NCBI RefSeq assembly: GCF_016522075.1
Contig: NZ_JAEHFW010000004.1
Location: 62,001-126,000 of the forward strand
Length of the DNA stretch: 64,000 nt
Direction of reading: 5' to 3'
Origin: Mucilaginibacter segetis
GTDB taxonomy: Bacteria > Bacteroidota > Bacteroidia > Sphingobacteriales > Sphingobacteriaceae
In this document: in pieces, positions 17,626-26,548 of the stretch
Layout: every line of letters begins with the position of its first letter
How positions within the stretch are numbered: position 1 is the stretch's first letter
Position numbers and translations under genes: made by a program
Notes under the pieces: model-generated
Database searches by the model: none
Seen by the model: only the letters and a program-made list of their open reading frames with translations
What the model was told of the DNA's origin: nothing

Positions 17626-18800
17626 TGAAAAAGATTCTATACTTTTTCCCGGATAATGTTGGCGTGCAAACAGCTGGTAATAAAGCTCGTGCTATACAAT
17701 TACTGAAATTTTTTAAGGAGCGGGGTTATCAGGTTGATTTTGTGAGTCTTAAGCATGAAACAGCAGATAGCGAAACAGAACAAGATACTATAGATTTCCT
17801 GACGGGTAACAAACTTGCCCAACGGGTTTATTTATTACCACGTAAGCCTCACAAAAACAATTATATAGTTTACTTTTTCAAATATAAATTATGGAATCTT
17901 TTTTATTATTGGTTTAACTACCCGGCAAAATCTAAAATTCCTACTTTTTTAACCATACATTTAAAGCACGCTTTCAACAATGTGTTAAAAAATGATACAT
18001 ATAATTATATAATTATCAGTTATGTGCAATGCGCCGATCTTATATCCAACAAACGTTTATTAAAGGGTGCCAAAACTATTATCGATACACACGATCTTAT
18101 TACTGCTCAATTTAAAGATAAACGACATTTTAACCTCGGGGTAACTTTTCAGGACGAAATAGACAGATTAAGTAAGTTTGATGAAGTTTGGGCGATATCA
18201 TACGAAGAACAATACATTTTTGCACAGTTTTGTCGCTCTCAAGTTCGATTGGTGCCGTTAATGGCAGATATTGACCATAGTATAAGTTCATCGGCGTCAA
18301 TAAAAAAATATGATCTTATATATGTAGCAAGTGATAATGTACATAATAAAAGGTCTGCTGATTGGTTTTTTGAAAAAGTTTACCCTCTATTACCAAACGA
18401 TATAAATATATGTGTAATAGGCTTGATCAATAAAACTATCCCTGAGCAATACAAGATAAAGCGTGTACTTTATGCTGCTGAACTTGGCGAATATTATAGA
18501 AATGCAAAAATTGCTCTTTGTCCTATGCTTACAGGCACAGGAGTAAAAGTAAAAGTAGTAGAAGCATTAGCTTACGGCCTGCCTGTAGTATGTACAGCGC
18601 GCGGTACTGATGGCTTACCTAATAAAGAATTCAATGGATGTTTGGTAAGTGATGATGCAACTGAGTTTGCTAATAATATTATTAAGTTGCTTAATAATAA
18701 AGATTTATATATTTCCCAAAGTGCTTTAGCAAAACAATTAATTAATGTTGCTTTTAGTAAGAATGTTCTTTATGAAAAATTGGATCGCGCCTTTAATTAA
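17625..18800 (+). CDS. Glycosyltransferase, GT-B fold
   Basis: A 391-residue protein starting MKKILYFFPDNVGVQTAGNK and GNKARAIQLLKFFKERGYQV, the usual N-terminal strand and helix of GT-B enzymes. The C-terminal domain contains YDLIYVASDNVHNKRSADWF and the donor-binding segment LTGTGVKVKVVEALAYGLPV, with VVCTARGTDGLPN after it. That is the layout of GT4-like enzymes which compete with sugar-transferase PelF/WcaI groups. It starts within the stop of the previous gene. It probably adds a sugar to the same surface glycan. The gene is AT-rich (many AAT, TTA and ATA codons). Substrate unknown. Confidence 0.82.
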   Translation: MKKILYFFPDNVGVQTAGNKARAIQLLKFFKERGYQVDFVSLKHETADSETEQDTIDFLTGNKLAQRVYLLPRKPHKNNYIVYFFKYKLWNLFYYWFNYPAKSKIPTFLTIHLKHAFNNVLKNDTYNYIIISYVQCADLISNKRLLKGAKTIIDTHDLITAQFKDKRHFNLGVTFQDEIDRLSKFDEVWAISYEEQYIFAQFCRSQVRLVPLMADIDHSISSSASIKKYDLIYVASDNVHNKRSADWFFEKVYPLLPNDINICVIGLINKTIPEQYKIKRVLYAAELGEYYRNAKIALCPMLTGTGVKVKVVEALAYGLPVVCTARGTDGLPNKEFNGCLVSDDATEFANNIIKLLNNKDLYISQSALAKQLINVAFSKNVLYEKLDRAFN

Positions 18801-18980
18801 TACATTCACGGTATAAATAAAAAGCCCCCGGGGCGACAATTTTTGCAGTGATAAATTCCTTTAATTACTACGAATAGTTAATGTTGGTATTGTGGAGTGT
18901 TGTGCCGATGTGCTCTTTATTGCGGCTGTAACATAATTAATTATTTTACTGCTAACTTTGCCTTGCATTAAATTTTTTTG
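18801..18980. other. Spacer ahead of the ABC flippase gene
   Basis: GCCCCCGGGGC near 18826 is self-complementary, with an A-run before it and TTTTT shortly after, and may be the remains of a terminator for the glycosyltransferase pair. A -7 box follows at 18953-18960. Confidence 0.35.
18953..18960 (+). promoter_or_regulatory. -7 box for the ABC flippase gene
   Basis: TAACTTTG is a perfect TAnnTTTG match, 20 bases ahead of the ATG at 18981. Confidence 0.5.
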
Positions 18981-20810
18981 ATGAAGACTTACTTCCGGCT
19001 GTTATCATTCGCAAAACCTATTGAAAAGTTTGCTATACCTTATATTTTTTTCACGGTATTTGCTGTCATATTCAGTACGCTGAACCTTGCATTACTGGCA
19101 CCGCTGCTGCAAACTTTATTTATTGATACCAAAGCTGATGATGTTGTTAAACCGCTTGGCCCTAAACCTGCTTTATACGATGTAATGGAGGTGTTTAAAT
19201 ATTATGTGCAATACAGTATAAACAATTATGGTGTATGGGGGGCACTTAAGTTTGTTTGCGGAGCTATTATTGCATCCGCATTATTAGGTAACCTGTTCCG
19301 ATACTTTTCGCAGCGCACCATGGAGAACCTACGTGTGCACACCTTACTTAATTTACGCAGGCGGGTATTTAATAACGTGATGAATTTGCACCTTGGTTAT
19401 TTTAATAATGAGCGTAAAGGTGATATTATTTCAAAGGTGTCGTCTGATGTACAAGTGGTGCAATTTTCAGTAACCGGCACTTTACAGGTTATATTTAAGG
19501 AACCGCTAACACTTATTGCTTATTTAATATACCTGTTTATGATATCAGCGAAGCTTACTCTTTTTTCGCTCATTATTATTCCTATATCTGCTTTTGTAAT
19601 ATCCAGAATAGTGAAGCGCTTAAAGCAACAAGCCATGGCTTCGCAGCAAACTTATGGTAATATGATCAGTTATCTTGATGAAGCATTGTCGGGTATAAAG
19701 ATCATTAAAGCTTTTAATGCCACTAATTTTATCAAACAAAAATTTGATGACGAAAACAGGCGCTATTCGTTTATTACACGGTCAATGGCGAAAAGGCAGC
19801 AACTGGCATCGCCTGTATCAGAATTTTTTGGAGTTACCATGGTTGCCGGTATTGTATTATATGGCGGGCATTTATTGCTAAGTAATCAGTCGAGTTTAAC
19901 GGCATCAGAATTCGTAACTTTTATTGCTATATTCTCTCAGGTAATGCGCCCGGCCAAAGCCATCTCCGATTCATTCAGTAATATCCATTCAGGAATAGCA
20001 GCGGGTGAGCGTGTGCTGGAACTCATAGATGAAAAGCCCTTGCTTACCGATGCCCCCAACGCCATAACCGTTAATGATTTTAATACCGCAATTGAGTTTA
20101 ATGACGTCAGTTTTGCTTACCAGGAAAAGGAGATATTATCATCTATTAATTTAAAGGTGCCTAAAGGGAAAACAGTGGCGCTGGTAGGCCCGTCTGGTGG
20201 TGGAAAATCCACCTTAATGGATTTAATACCCCGCTTCATGGATCCGCAAAGTGGCAATGTAGCTGTAGATGGAGTGGATGTTCGATTGATCACAGCAGAT
20301 TCGTTACGCTCGTTGATGGGTATTGTTAATCAGGATTCTTTGTTATTTAACGATACCATTTATAATAATATAGCTTTTGGCAAAACGAATGCTAAGCCCG
20401 AAGATGTAGAAGCGGCGGCACGTATTGCCAACGCACATAATTTTATTATGGATACGGATAACGGATACGACACCAACGTTGGCGACAGGGGTACAAAACT
20501 TTCGGGCGGGCAAAGGCAGCGAATATGTATAGCCCGGGCAGTATTAAATAACCCGCCGATTATGCTGCTGGATGAAGCCACATCTGCTTTGGATACAGAA
20601 TCGGAAAAACTGGTACAGGATGCCTTGAATAATTTAATGAAGAACAGGACATCACTTATTATTGCCCACCGGCTTAGTACGATACAAAACGCCGACATGA
20701 TCGTAGTGCTTGAGGCTGGTAAAATCGTAGAGCAGGGCAATCACGCGGAGCTTATTCAGCATAATGGCCTGTATAAAAGGCTGATAGAAATGCAGACCTT
20801 TAATGGATGA
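18981..20810 (+). CDS. ABC transporter, fused permease and ATPase (MsbA-type lipid flippase)
   Basis: A 609-residue half-transporter from ATG 18981 (a TTG three bases earlier is possible). It has about six membrane helices in the first 330 residues, then the nucleotide-binding domain: Walker A ALVGPSGGGKSTLMDLIPRF, Q-loop GIVNQDSLLFND, signature KLSGGQRQRICIARA, Walker B PIMLLDEATSALD and the switch His in IIAHRLST. Homodimers of this type flip lipid A-core or other lipid-linked glycans across the inner membrane. Its position after three glycosyltransferases fits export of a glycolipid made by them, but it has its own promoter. A drug-exporter role cannot be excluded. Confidence 0.9.
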   Translation: MKTYFRLLSFAKPIEKFAIPYIFFTVFAVIFSTLNLALLAPLLQTLFIDTKADDVVKPLGPKPALYDVMEVFKYYVQYSINNYGVWGALKFVCGAIIASALLGNLFRYFSQRTMENLRVHTLLNLRRRVFNNVMNLHLGYFNNERKGDIISKVSSDVQVVQFSVTGTLQVIFKEPLTLIAYLIYLFMISAKLTLFSLIIIPISAFVISRIVKRLKQQAMASQQTYGNMISYLDEALSGIKIIKAFNATNFIKQKFDDENRRYSFITRSMAKRQQLASPVSEFFGVTMVAGIVLYGGHLLLSNQSSLTASEFVTFIAIFSQVMRPAKAISDSFSNIHSGIAAGERVLELIDEKPLLTDAPNAITVNDFNTAIEFNDVSFAYQEKEILSSINLKVPKGKTVALVGPSGGGKSTLMDLIPRFMDPQSGNVAVDGVDVRLITADSLRSLMGIVNQDSLLFNDTIYNNIAFGKTNAKPEDVEAAARIANAHNFIMDTDNGYDTNVGDRGTKLSGGQRQRICIARAVLNNPPIMLLDEATSALDTESEKLVQDALNNLMKNRTSLIIAHRLSTIQNADMIVVLEAGKIVEQGNHAELIQHNGLYKRLIEMQTFNG

Positions 20811-20811
20811 T

Positions 20812-20851
20812 AACTAAAAAGGGCTTGTAAATTTACAAGCCCTTTTTAGTT
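20812..20851. terminator. Bidirectional terminator, 40-base perfect inverted repeat
   Basis: Positions 20812-20831 and 20832-20851 are exact reverse complements with no spacer. An AAAAAGGGCTTGTAAA arm carries an A-run that becomes the T-run on the other strand. It separates the convergent flippase and beta-barrel genes and can stop transcription from both sides. Confidence 0.92.
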
Positions 20852-20857
20852 TGATAA

Positions 20858-21526
20858 TTATTGAAAACGGAAGCCTAAACCTACCTGGAATACCTGGTTA
20901 CGGTAATCCGGTACCGATCCGTCATCCGGGGTGTTCTGTTGCAGGTCAATATTATATCTGGCGCGTAATTCTACGTTCCGGTTAAGATCAATACCAACAC
21001 CTACTACACCGGCTATATAGCTTTTATCGCCCCGGTTATTATACCGTTCTTCGTAAACGGTATTAAATCCATCGTCGTAAATATTCTTTGTAGATGTTAA
21101 AAAGGTAAGCTGAGGTCCGGCAACGATATTAAAGCCGCGCACTACCCGTAATTTAGCGAGTAATGGAATATCAATGTAATTGGTCCGCTGCTTAAACTGA
21201 CCGTAATTTGTTTCTGCCTTGTATCCTTTTTGCGAATACAAAATTTCGGGAGCGAAAGATAAAGGATAAACCAGCGGAATTTCAAATGTCAATCCGGCGT
21301 GTACACCTGTTATGCTACTTGTACTAAAATTAGAGTTGTATGCATCAACCGTGTTAGAAATATTTAAACCACCGGTTATACCAACTTTTGGCTGATAAAA
21401 GTCATCAACAGGCCTGCGTTCCTGCCTCATCATACGGTGTGGAGGACGGCGTGGATTGTGATAGCGTTGGGCACTTACCGAGCCTGCTATAAATAAGCTT
21501 ATTGCTAAAAAGAGTGTTTTTTTCAT
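20858..21526 (-). CDS. PorT-like outer-membrane beta-barrel protein
   Basis: A 222-residue secreted protein: signal peptide MKKTLFLAISLFIAGSVSAQ, a basic Arg/Pro/His stretch (RYHNPRRPPHRMMRQERR), and then a small beta-barrel with alternating strands, such as KVGITGGLNISNTVDAYNS, GVHAGLTFEIP and a C-terminal strand VFQVGLGFRFQ ending in aromatic Phe. This is the PF13568-type outer membrane beta-barrel common in Bacteroidota. Function is usually unknown; some members take part in type IX secretion, but nothing here links this copy to that. Confidence 0.85.
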   Translation of the reverse strand: MKKTLFLAISLFIAGSVSAQRYHNPRRPPHRMMRQERRPVDDFYQPKVGITGGLNISNTVDAYNSNFSTSSITGVHAGLTFEIPLVYPLSFAPEILYSQKGYKAETNYGQFKQRTNYIDIPLLAKLRVVRGFNIVAGPQLTFLTSTKNIYDDGFNTVYEERYNNRGDKSYIAGVVGVGIDLNRNVELRARYNIDLQQNTPDDGSVPDYRNQVFQVGLGFRFQ

Positions 21527-21660
21527 AGTTGTTGTAATGTTTTAATAATATTTATGAGAGCGAAAATTTTAAAGAAGGTTTATTCGTATCTATTGCATAA
21601 TATTTATTTAGCTTAAAAACAATTAGCTAAAAATCATATTTAAGCTACATTTACATTACA

Positions 21661-23385
21661 ATGCTTATAACAAAATATTTTACCCGAATTTCCCTTTTGC
21701 TATTGTTAATCAGTGTTTTTACTGATACAGTCCGGGGGCAATCATCCCTTATCAATACCCTGAATAGTCAAAACCACTGGGTTGATTCCGTTTACAAGAA
21801 ATTAAACCGAAAGCAACGGATTGCACAACTTTTTTTTGTTCGCGCACATACCAATAAAGGGCAGGCTTATGAAGATTCAGTAGGTAAGGTGATCCAGAAG
21901 GAACACATAGGCGGGTTGGTTTTCTTTCAGGGAGGGCCGGTTAGGCAAACTGATCTTATTAATAATTACCAGAAGTTATCCCGGGTTCCTTTACTTATAG
22001 CAATGGATGGCGAGTGGGGATTGGGCATGCGATTAGATTCAACCATCTCCTACCCTTATCAGATGACACTGGGCGCTATTCAGAATGATTCGCTTATTTA
22101 TAAAATGGGTCAAATGATAGCCTATGACTATAAGCGTATGGGAATGCAAATTAATTTTGCACCCGTATTGGATGTTAACAATAATCCTAATAATCCGGTT
22201 ATTAACTACCGCTCGTTTGGTGATAGCAAATACAATGTAGCAAAAAAAGGCATCGCTTATTTTAAAGGTATGCAAGACGCCGGGCTAATAACGGTGGCCA
22301 AACACTTCCCCGGCCACGGAGATACCGATGTGGATTCTCATTATGATCTGCCCTTACTTCCTTTTACACGGGACAGGCTCGATTCATTGGAGGAATACCC
22401 ATTCAGGGAAGCCATTAAAGCAGGTATTGGCGGTGTAATGATAGCACATATGAGCATCCCTGCTTTTGATTCCACTAAGAATTTACCCTCTACTTTATCG
22501 AGACCGATTGTTACCGGTGAGTTAAAAGATTCCTTAAACTTTAAAGGATTAGTAGCATCTGACGCGATGGAAATGAAAGGAGTAACCAAATATTTCCCGA
22601 ATGGCGAAGGTGACCTTAGAGCATTCCTTGCCGGTAATGATATTATTGAACTATCTCCGGATTCAAAGAAAGCCGAAAAAATGATATTAAAAGCACTTCG
22701 TCATCATAAAATGCCGAAAGAGGAATTTGAAGCGAAGGTAAAAAAGGTACTTGCCGCAAAATATTGGGCAGGTTTAGCGCATTACACTCCTGCATCCCGG
22801 GCAGGGCTTGTTAGCGACCTTAACCGGGATTCGGCCAAAGCACTTGTACAGCAATTAAGTGATACAGCTATAACTTTATTAAAAGGGGATAGTACTTCGC
22901 TTTATAAAGATCCTAAAAAAAGAACGGCTATTGTAAGTATAGGAGTTGATGAAGAAACAGTTTTTCAGAAAGAATTATCGAAAAAATATCCAAACAGCTT
23001 GTTGTTTTTAGTTGGAAAGAAAACGCCCGTTAACGAGTTGAACGGCATGCTTGCTTCGCTAAAAAAATACGATCAGTTATTTATCAGTATCCATGATACC
23101 CGTTTAAGGCCTCAAAGCAAACTGGATTATAACAGCGATGTGAAATTGCTGATATCCCAGTTAGCATCTTTACCTAATACAATTACCTGTGTTTTTGCCA
23201 ACGCTTATACCATTGCAGGGTTGCCGGGTATTGAAAAAAGTGAAACATTATTAGCCTGTTATCAAAAGGAAGATTTTATGCAACGGGCTGCTGTTAAGGT
23301 AATAACCGGGCAAATAAAGCCGAAAGGAAAATTGTCGGTAAGCATTAATATGTTTTTCCCGACGGGTACCGGGATAATCTTTTAA
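21661..23385 (+). CDS. GH3 beta-N-acetylhexosaminidase, NagZ-like, secreted
   Basis: A 574-residue protein with a signal peptide (cleavage near RGQS). The GH3 barrel has the NagZ hallmark KHFPGHGDTDVDSH at residues 214-227, which supplies the loop His-Asp acid/base dyad, and the nucleophile Asp301 in SDAMEM. NagZ enzymes release GlcNAc from GlcNAc-anhydroMurNAc in wall recycling. A C-terminal alpha/beta domain (about 400-570) follows. In many Bacteroidota, from memory, this protein is fused to a C-terminal beta-lactamase-like serine hydrolase of about 1000 residues total; here it stops at TGTGIIF, where that domain would begin. MurQ lies 1.7 kb away. Confidence 0.88.
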   Translation: MLITKYFTRISLLLLLISVFTDTVRGQSSLINTLNSQNHWVDSVYKKLNRKQRIAQLFFVRAHTNKGQAYEDSVGKVIQKEHIGGLVFFQGGPVRQTDLINNYQKLSRVPLLIAMDGEWGLGMRLDSTISYPYQMTLGAIQNDSLIYKMGQMIAYDYKRMGMQINFAPVLDVNNNPNNPVINYRSFGDSKYNVAKKGIAYFKGMQDAGLITVAKHFPGHGDTDVDSHYDLPLLPFTRDRLDSLEEYPFREAIKAGIGGVMIAHMSIPAFDSTKNLPSTLSRPIVTGELKDSLNFKGLVASDAMEMKGVTKYFPNGEGDLRAFLAGNDIIELSPDSKKAEKMILKALRHHKMPKEEFEAKVKKVLAAKYWAGLAHYTPASRAGLVSDLNRDSAKALVQQLSDTAITLLKGDSTSLYKDPKKRTAIVSIGVDEETVFQKELSKKYPNSLLFLVGKKTPVNELNGMLASLKKYDQLFISIHDTRLRPQSKLDYNSDVKLLISQLASLPNTITCVFANAYTIAGLPGIEKSETLLACYQKEDFMQRAAVKVITGQIKPKGKLSVSINMFFPTGTGIIF

Positions 23386-23392
23386 CAGACAT

Positions 23393-24979
23393 TTATAGGT
23401 TTATTGCTGCCTTAAATGTTTTATCATTGCTGTTAATAATGCGATAATAAGCATTGTTACCCCACTTAAACCTGGCCGTATTTGCCTTGAGCACAGTTTT
23501 TATCATCTCCCTGGAAGCCTTTAGCTCCAGGGGATCCATCACTTTTATTGTTTGTGACGCATAGCTTATAAAGTTTTTAAAAATATCATCTGTTATTTCA
23601 AAATGAGCTATGAAATCATCAGCAGTAGCGTATTTTTTTAGAACAGGGTGCAACTTGTCGATCACAAAAGCTGAGAATAATTGGTTCTCATTAAGTTCAT
23701 CTAATAATATCGAAAATTGAGTAGTGTCTACAGGTATAAATACATCAGGCATAATACCCCCTTTGCTGAAAACCGGCCGTCCGTTTACCGTATGATAAGT
23801 GGTTGTCCCGGCAAATGCACTATCACTTAAGTTGCTGCTTGCAGATAAAAGTTCGCCTTTGCGTTCCCGGTTTACCAGTTCATTCTGGTAACTTTCTAAC
23901 CCATCCTTATATGATTTCTGAATTGACCTGCCGGAAGGAGTATAGTATCGTGCTATAGTTAAGTTTATGGCTGTGCCGTCGCCAAAGGGGTATTGTTGCT
24001 GAACCAGGCCCTTCCCGAATGAACGGCGACCAATTATGGTGGCTCTGTCAAGATCCTGCAAGGCCCCGGCAAGTATCTCACTGGCGGATGCGGAACGTTC
24101 GTCAATCATCACAGCTAATTTCCCTGTCAGGTAATTTCCAGAGTCGGTAGAGAAATAATCCGTTCGGGGCTCATGTGCGCCCTTAGTATAAACAATAAGC
24201 TTTCCGCCGGGTAAAAATTCATCAGCCATTGCTGTTGCGGTGTTTACATAACCACCTCCGTTGCCTCTCAGGTCAAGCACCAGTTTTTTCATTCCCTGTG
24301 CTTTAAGCTTTTGCAGGGCGCTTCTGAAATCATCGTCGGTTGTTGTAGCAAATTTTGTTATTTTTATGTACCCGGTAAAGTTGTCCGTTAAATAAGCAGC
24401 ATCCAGGCTACTCAGATCAACAAAGCCACGTTTTATAGTATAACTTGCGGTTTGCCCGTTGTCCATTAATACGCCAAGTGTTATTTTAGTGTCCTTTGCG
24501 CCTCGGAATGTCCTGCTGATGCGATTAACAGTTAAATGCGTGCCGGAAAAAGGTTTGCCGTTAACTGTAAGCACTTTACTTCCGGTAGGGAGTTTTGCAT
24601 GCGCGGCGGGCCCGTCATTATATATTTGCGTAATTACAAGCGTATCCCTCAATAGCTGGTATTCCAGGCCAATGCCGGTAAATCCGCCGTCCAGTTTTTC
24701 ATTTAGTGATTGCGCCTGCCTTGCAGGCAGGTAAATAGAATGGGGATCAAGATTTTGTAAAAGATCGTTCACGGTTACACCTTCAATACTGTCGGTGTTT
24801 ATGGAGTCGACGTAATTGTTTTTGACCAGATACAGGGTTTTTAATATTTTATCATTACCTGTATTTCTGAAACCAATCTTGCTGCCTGAAAAATTATAGT
24901 CAGTTATCCATATGCCTATTGCAATGCCTATCAGTATAAGTATGATTGTTCTGAAGATAATTCCCGCGGTTCTTTTCAT
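23393..24979 (-). CDS. S41 family C-terminal processing peptidase
   Basis: The 528-residue protein has an N-terminal membrane helix (residues 6-26), a helical N-domain, a PDZ domain (about 90-180) and the S41 core with LVLDLRGNGGGYVNTA and ERSASASEILAGALQD. The catalytic pair is Ser298 and Lys323, 25 residues apart as in CtpA/Prc. It is a membrane-tethered periplasmic protease that trims C-termini of secreted or lipid-bound proteins. It converges on the GH3 gene with seven bases between the stops. A TAAATTTG promoter box at 24990-24997 leaves a leader of only a few bases. Confidence 0.94.
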   Translation of the reverse strand: MKRTAGIIFRTIILILIGIAIGIWITDYNFSGSKIGFRNTGNDKILKTLYLVKNNYVDSINTDSIEGVTVNDLLQNLDPHSIYLPARQAQSLNEKLDGGFTGIGLEYQLLRDTLVITQIYNDGPAAHAKLPTGSKVLTVNGKPFSGTHLTVNRISRTFRGAKDTKITLGVLMDNGQTASYTIKRGFVDLSSLDAAYLTDNFTGYIKITKFATTTDDDFRSALQKLKAQGMKKLVLDLRGNGGGYVNTATAMADEFLPGGKLIVYTKGAHEPRTDYFSTDSGNYLTGKLAVMIDERSASASEILAGALQDLDRATIIGRRSFGKGLVQQQYPFGDGTAINLTIARYYTPSGRSIQKSYKDGLESYQNELVNRERKGELLSASSNLSDSAFAGTTTYHTVNGRPVFSKGGIMPDVFIPVDTTQFSILLDELNENQLFSAFVIDKLHPVLKKYATADDFIAHFEITDDIFKNFISYASQTIKVMDPLELKASREMIKTVLKANTARFKWGNNAYYRIINSNDKTFKAAINL

Positions 24980-24989
24980 TGTTGTGGAG

Positions 24990-24997
24990 CAAATTTA
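24990..24997 (-). promoter_or_regulatory. -7 box for the S41 peptidase gene
   Basis: TAAATTTG on the minus strand, ten bases before the ATG at 24979; the predicted leader is about five bases. Confidence 0.5.
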
Positions 24998-25083
24998 ATC
25001 ATTCGCCTGTATTGCCTATAATTTATATAATCTTAGTTGCTTTGATGTTTTTTATTCAATTTTGTTAAAAATTTATCAGTTAC

Positions 25084-25890
25084 ATGAATATTACTACCGA
25101 GAAAGATTCCCTTTACACCGGATTGGAAAACATGCAGATAAGTGAACTGCTTCAGCATATTAACGCTGAAGATAAAACTGTTCCGCTGGCGGTTGAAAAG
25201 GCATTGCCACAGATTGAAGCTTTAGCTAAAGCCGTTACGGATAAAATGCGCAATGGCGGCAGATTGTTTTATATAGGTGCAGGCACAAGCGGCAGGTTGG
25301 GTGTGGTTGATGCATCGGAATGCCCCCCGACTTTTGGTGTGCCGTTTGATTGGGTAGTAGGGATTATTGCAGGCGGTGATGGTGCTATACGTAAGGCTGT
25401 TGAATTTGCCGAGGATGATGCTGAACAGGCATGGAAAGATCTGCAACAGTTTAACATTAATTCCGGAGATGTTGTAGTAGGCATAGCGGCATCTGGTACC
25501 ACACCTTATGTTGTTGGTGGCTTAAAGGCCGCTAATGAAAATAATTTAATAACCGGATGTATCGTTTGTAATAGTGGTAGTCCGGTTGCTGCAGCAGCCA
25601 AATATCCTGTTGAAGTAGTTACCGGGCCGGAGTTTGTTACGGGATCAACCCGTATGAAAGCGGGCACCGCGCAAAAGCTGGTTTTAAATATGCTGAGTAC
25701 AAGTGTAATGATACAGTTGGGCCGTGTAAAGGGTAATAAAATGGTAGATATGCAGTTAAGCAATAATAAACTTGTTGACCGCGGAACACGGATGGTAATG
25801 AAAGAAACAGGGTTAGATGAGGCTACTGCTGCTGAATTGCTTAAAAAGCATGGCAGTGTTAGAAAAGCGGTGGATAGTTTAAATAATTGA
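25084..25890 (+). CDS. murQ: N-acetylmuramic acid 6-phosphate etherase
   Basis: A 268-residue SIS-domain enzyme with the MurQ signature LFYIGAGTSGRLGVVDASECPP and the following TFGVPFDWVVGIIAGGD; VVGIAASGTTPYV and GSTRMKAGTAQKLVLNMLST form the rest of the phosphosugar site. It cleaves the lactyl ether of MurNAc-6-phosphate to give GlcNAc-6-phosphate in cytoplasmic wall recycling. It is about 30 residues shorter than the E. coli enzyme, as is usual in Bacteroidota. The next gene starts 18 bases on and may share the transcript. Together with the nearby NagZ-like enzyme it suggests a recycling route. Confidence 0.95.
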   Translation: MNITTEKDSLYTGLENMQISELLQHINAEDKTVPLAVEKALPQIEALAKAVTDKMRNGGRLFYIGAGTSGRLGVVDASECPPTFGVPFDWVVGIIAGGDGAIRKAVEFAEDDAEQAWKDLQQFNINSGDVVVGIAASGTTPYVVGGLKAANENNLITGCIVCNSGSPVAAAAKYPVEVVTGPEFVTGSTRMKAGTAQKLVLNMLSTSVMIQLGRVKGNKMVDMQLSNNKLVDRGTRMVMKETGLDEATAAELLKKHGSVRKAVDSLNN

Positions 25891-25908
25891 TGGTTTATAA
25901 AAAAATAG

Positions 25909-26475
25909 ATGCACGAAATAGAGCCATATTATAAGTGGAGGGATGACTATGTAGCGTCGGAGGATGAATATTCGCCCTTTTACGCCACACAGTACAGTGA
26001 GTTTGAATACGATAAGCAGATATATAACTATTTGCTTCATCCGCAGTGGGATTCATTCGGCTCAAATACCTTATACCTGAAAGTACTGTATGTTGATTAT
26101 GACCGGCATTACAGTATTATTGAATTAATAGGTGAGTGGAACGATGCTATTAACAATGATATAATGCTTCTTAAACGGGAGCTTCTGGAGCTGATGATAG
26201 ATCAGGGGGTTAATAAGTTTGTGCTTATAGGTGAAAATGTTTTAAACTTTCATTCATCAGACGATTGCTATTACGAAGAATGGTTTCAGGATATTGATGA
26301 TGGCTGGATAGCCGGCATAAATTTTCAAGAACACGTAATAGATGAATTTAAAAATAGCGGGATAGATTACTACATTAATTTTGGCGGTAATTTGGATGAG
26401 CTTAACTGGCGTGCACTGAAACCTGTACAAGTATTTAAAAAAGTAGAAGAGCAATTGTTAAAAAGGTTAAATTGA
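25909..26475 (+). CDS. Acidic conserved-looking protein of unknown function
   Basis: A 188-residue soluble protein with no signal peptide or membrane helix. It is unusually rich in Tyr, Trp, Asp and Glu (MHEIEPYYKWRDDYVASEDE; SSDDCYYEEWFQDIDDGWIA). Predicted alternation of strands and helices around LYLKVLYVDYDRHYSIIELI, GVNKFVLIGENVLNF and GIDYYINFGG suggests a compact alpha/beta fold. I do not recognise the family. It starts 18 bases after murQ and ends 73 bases before a Bax-inhibitor-1 gene, so it is probably co-transcribed with murQ. No catalytic motif stands out. Confidence 0.8.
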   Translation: MHEIEPYYKWRDDYVASEDEYSPFYATQYSEFEYDKQIYNYLLHPQWDSFGSNTLYLKVLYVDYDRHYSIIELIGEWNDAINNDIMLLKRELLELMIDQGVNKFVLIGENVLNFHSSDDCYYEEWFQDIDDGWIAGINFQEHVIDEFKNSGIDYYINFGGNLDELNWRALKPVQVFKKVEEQLLKRLN

Positions 26476-26548
26476 TTAAACCTTACCTCAAACCAACAAT
26501 CATTTAAATAAATAATTCTAAATTCGTATTGAATAATTTCGTAATAAA

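Noticed and set aside
18826..18836. GCCCCCGGGGC as a terminator of the glycosyltransferase genes
   Set aside because: The self-complementary core leaves at most a 4-bp stem once a real loop is allowed and the T-run is offset; kept only as a note in the spacer entry.
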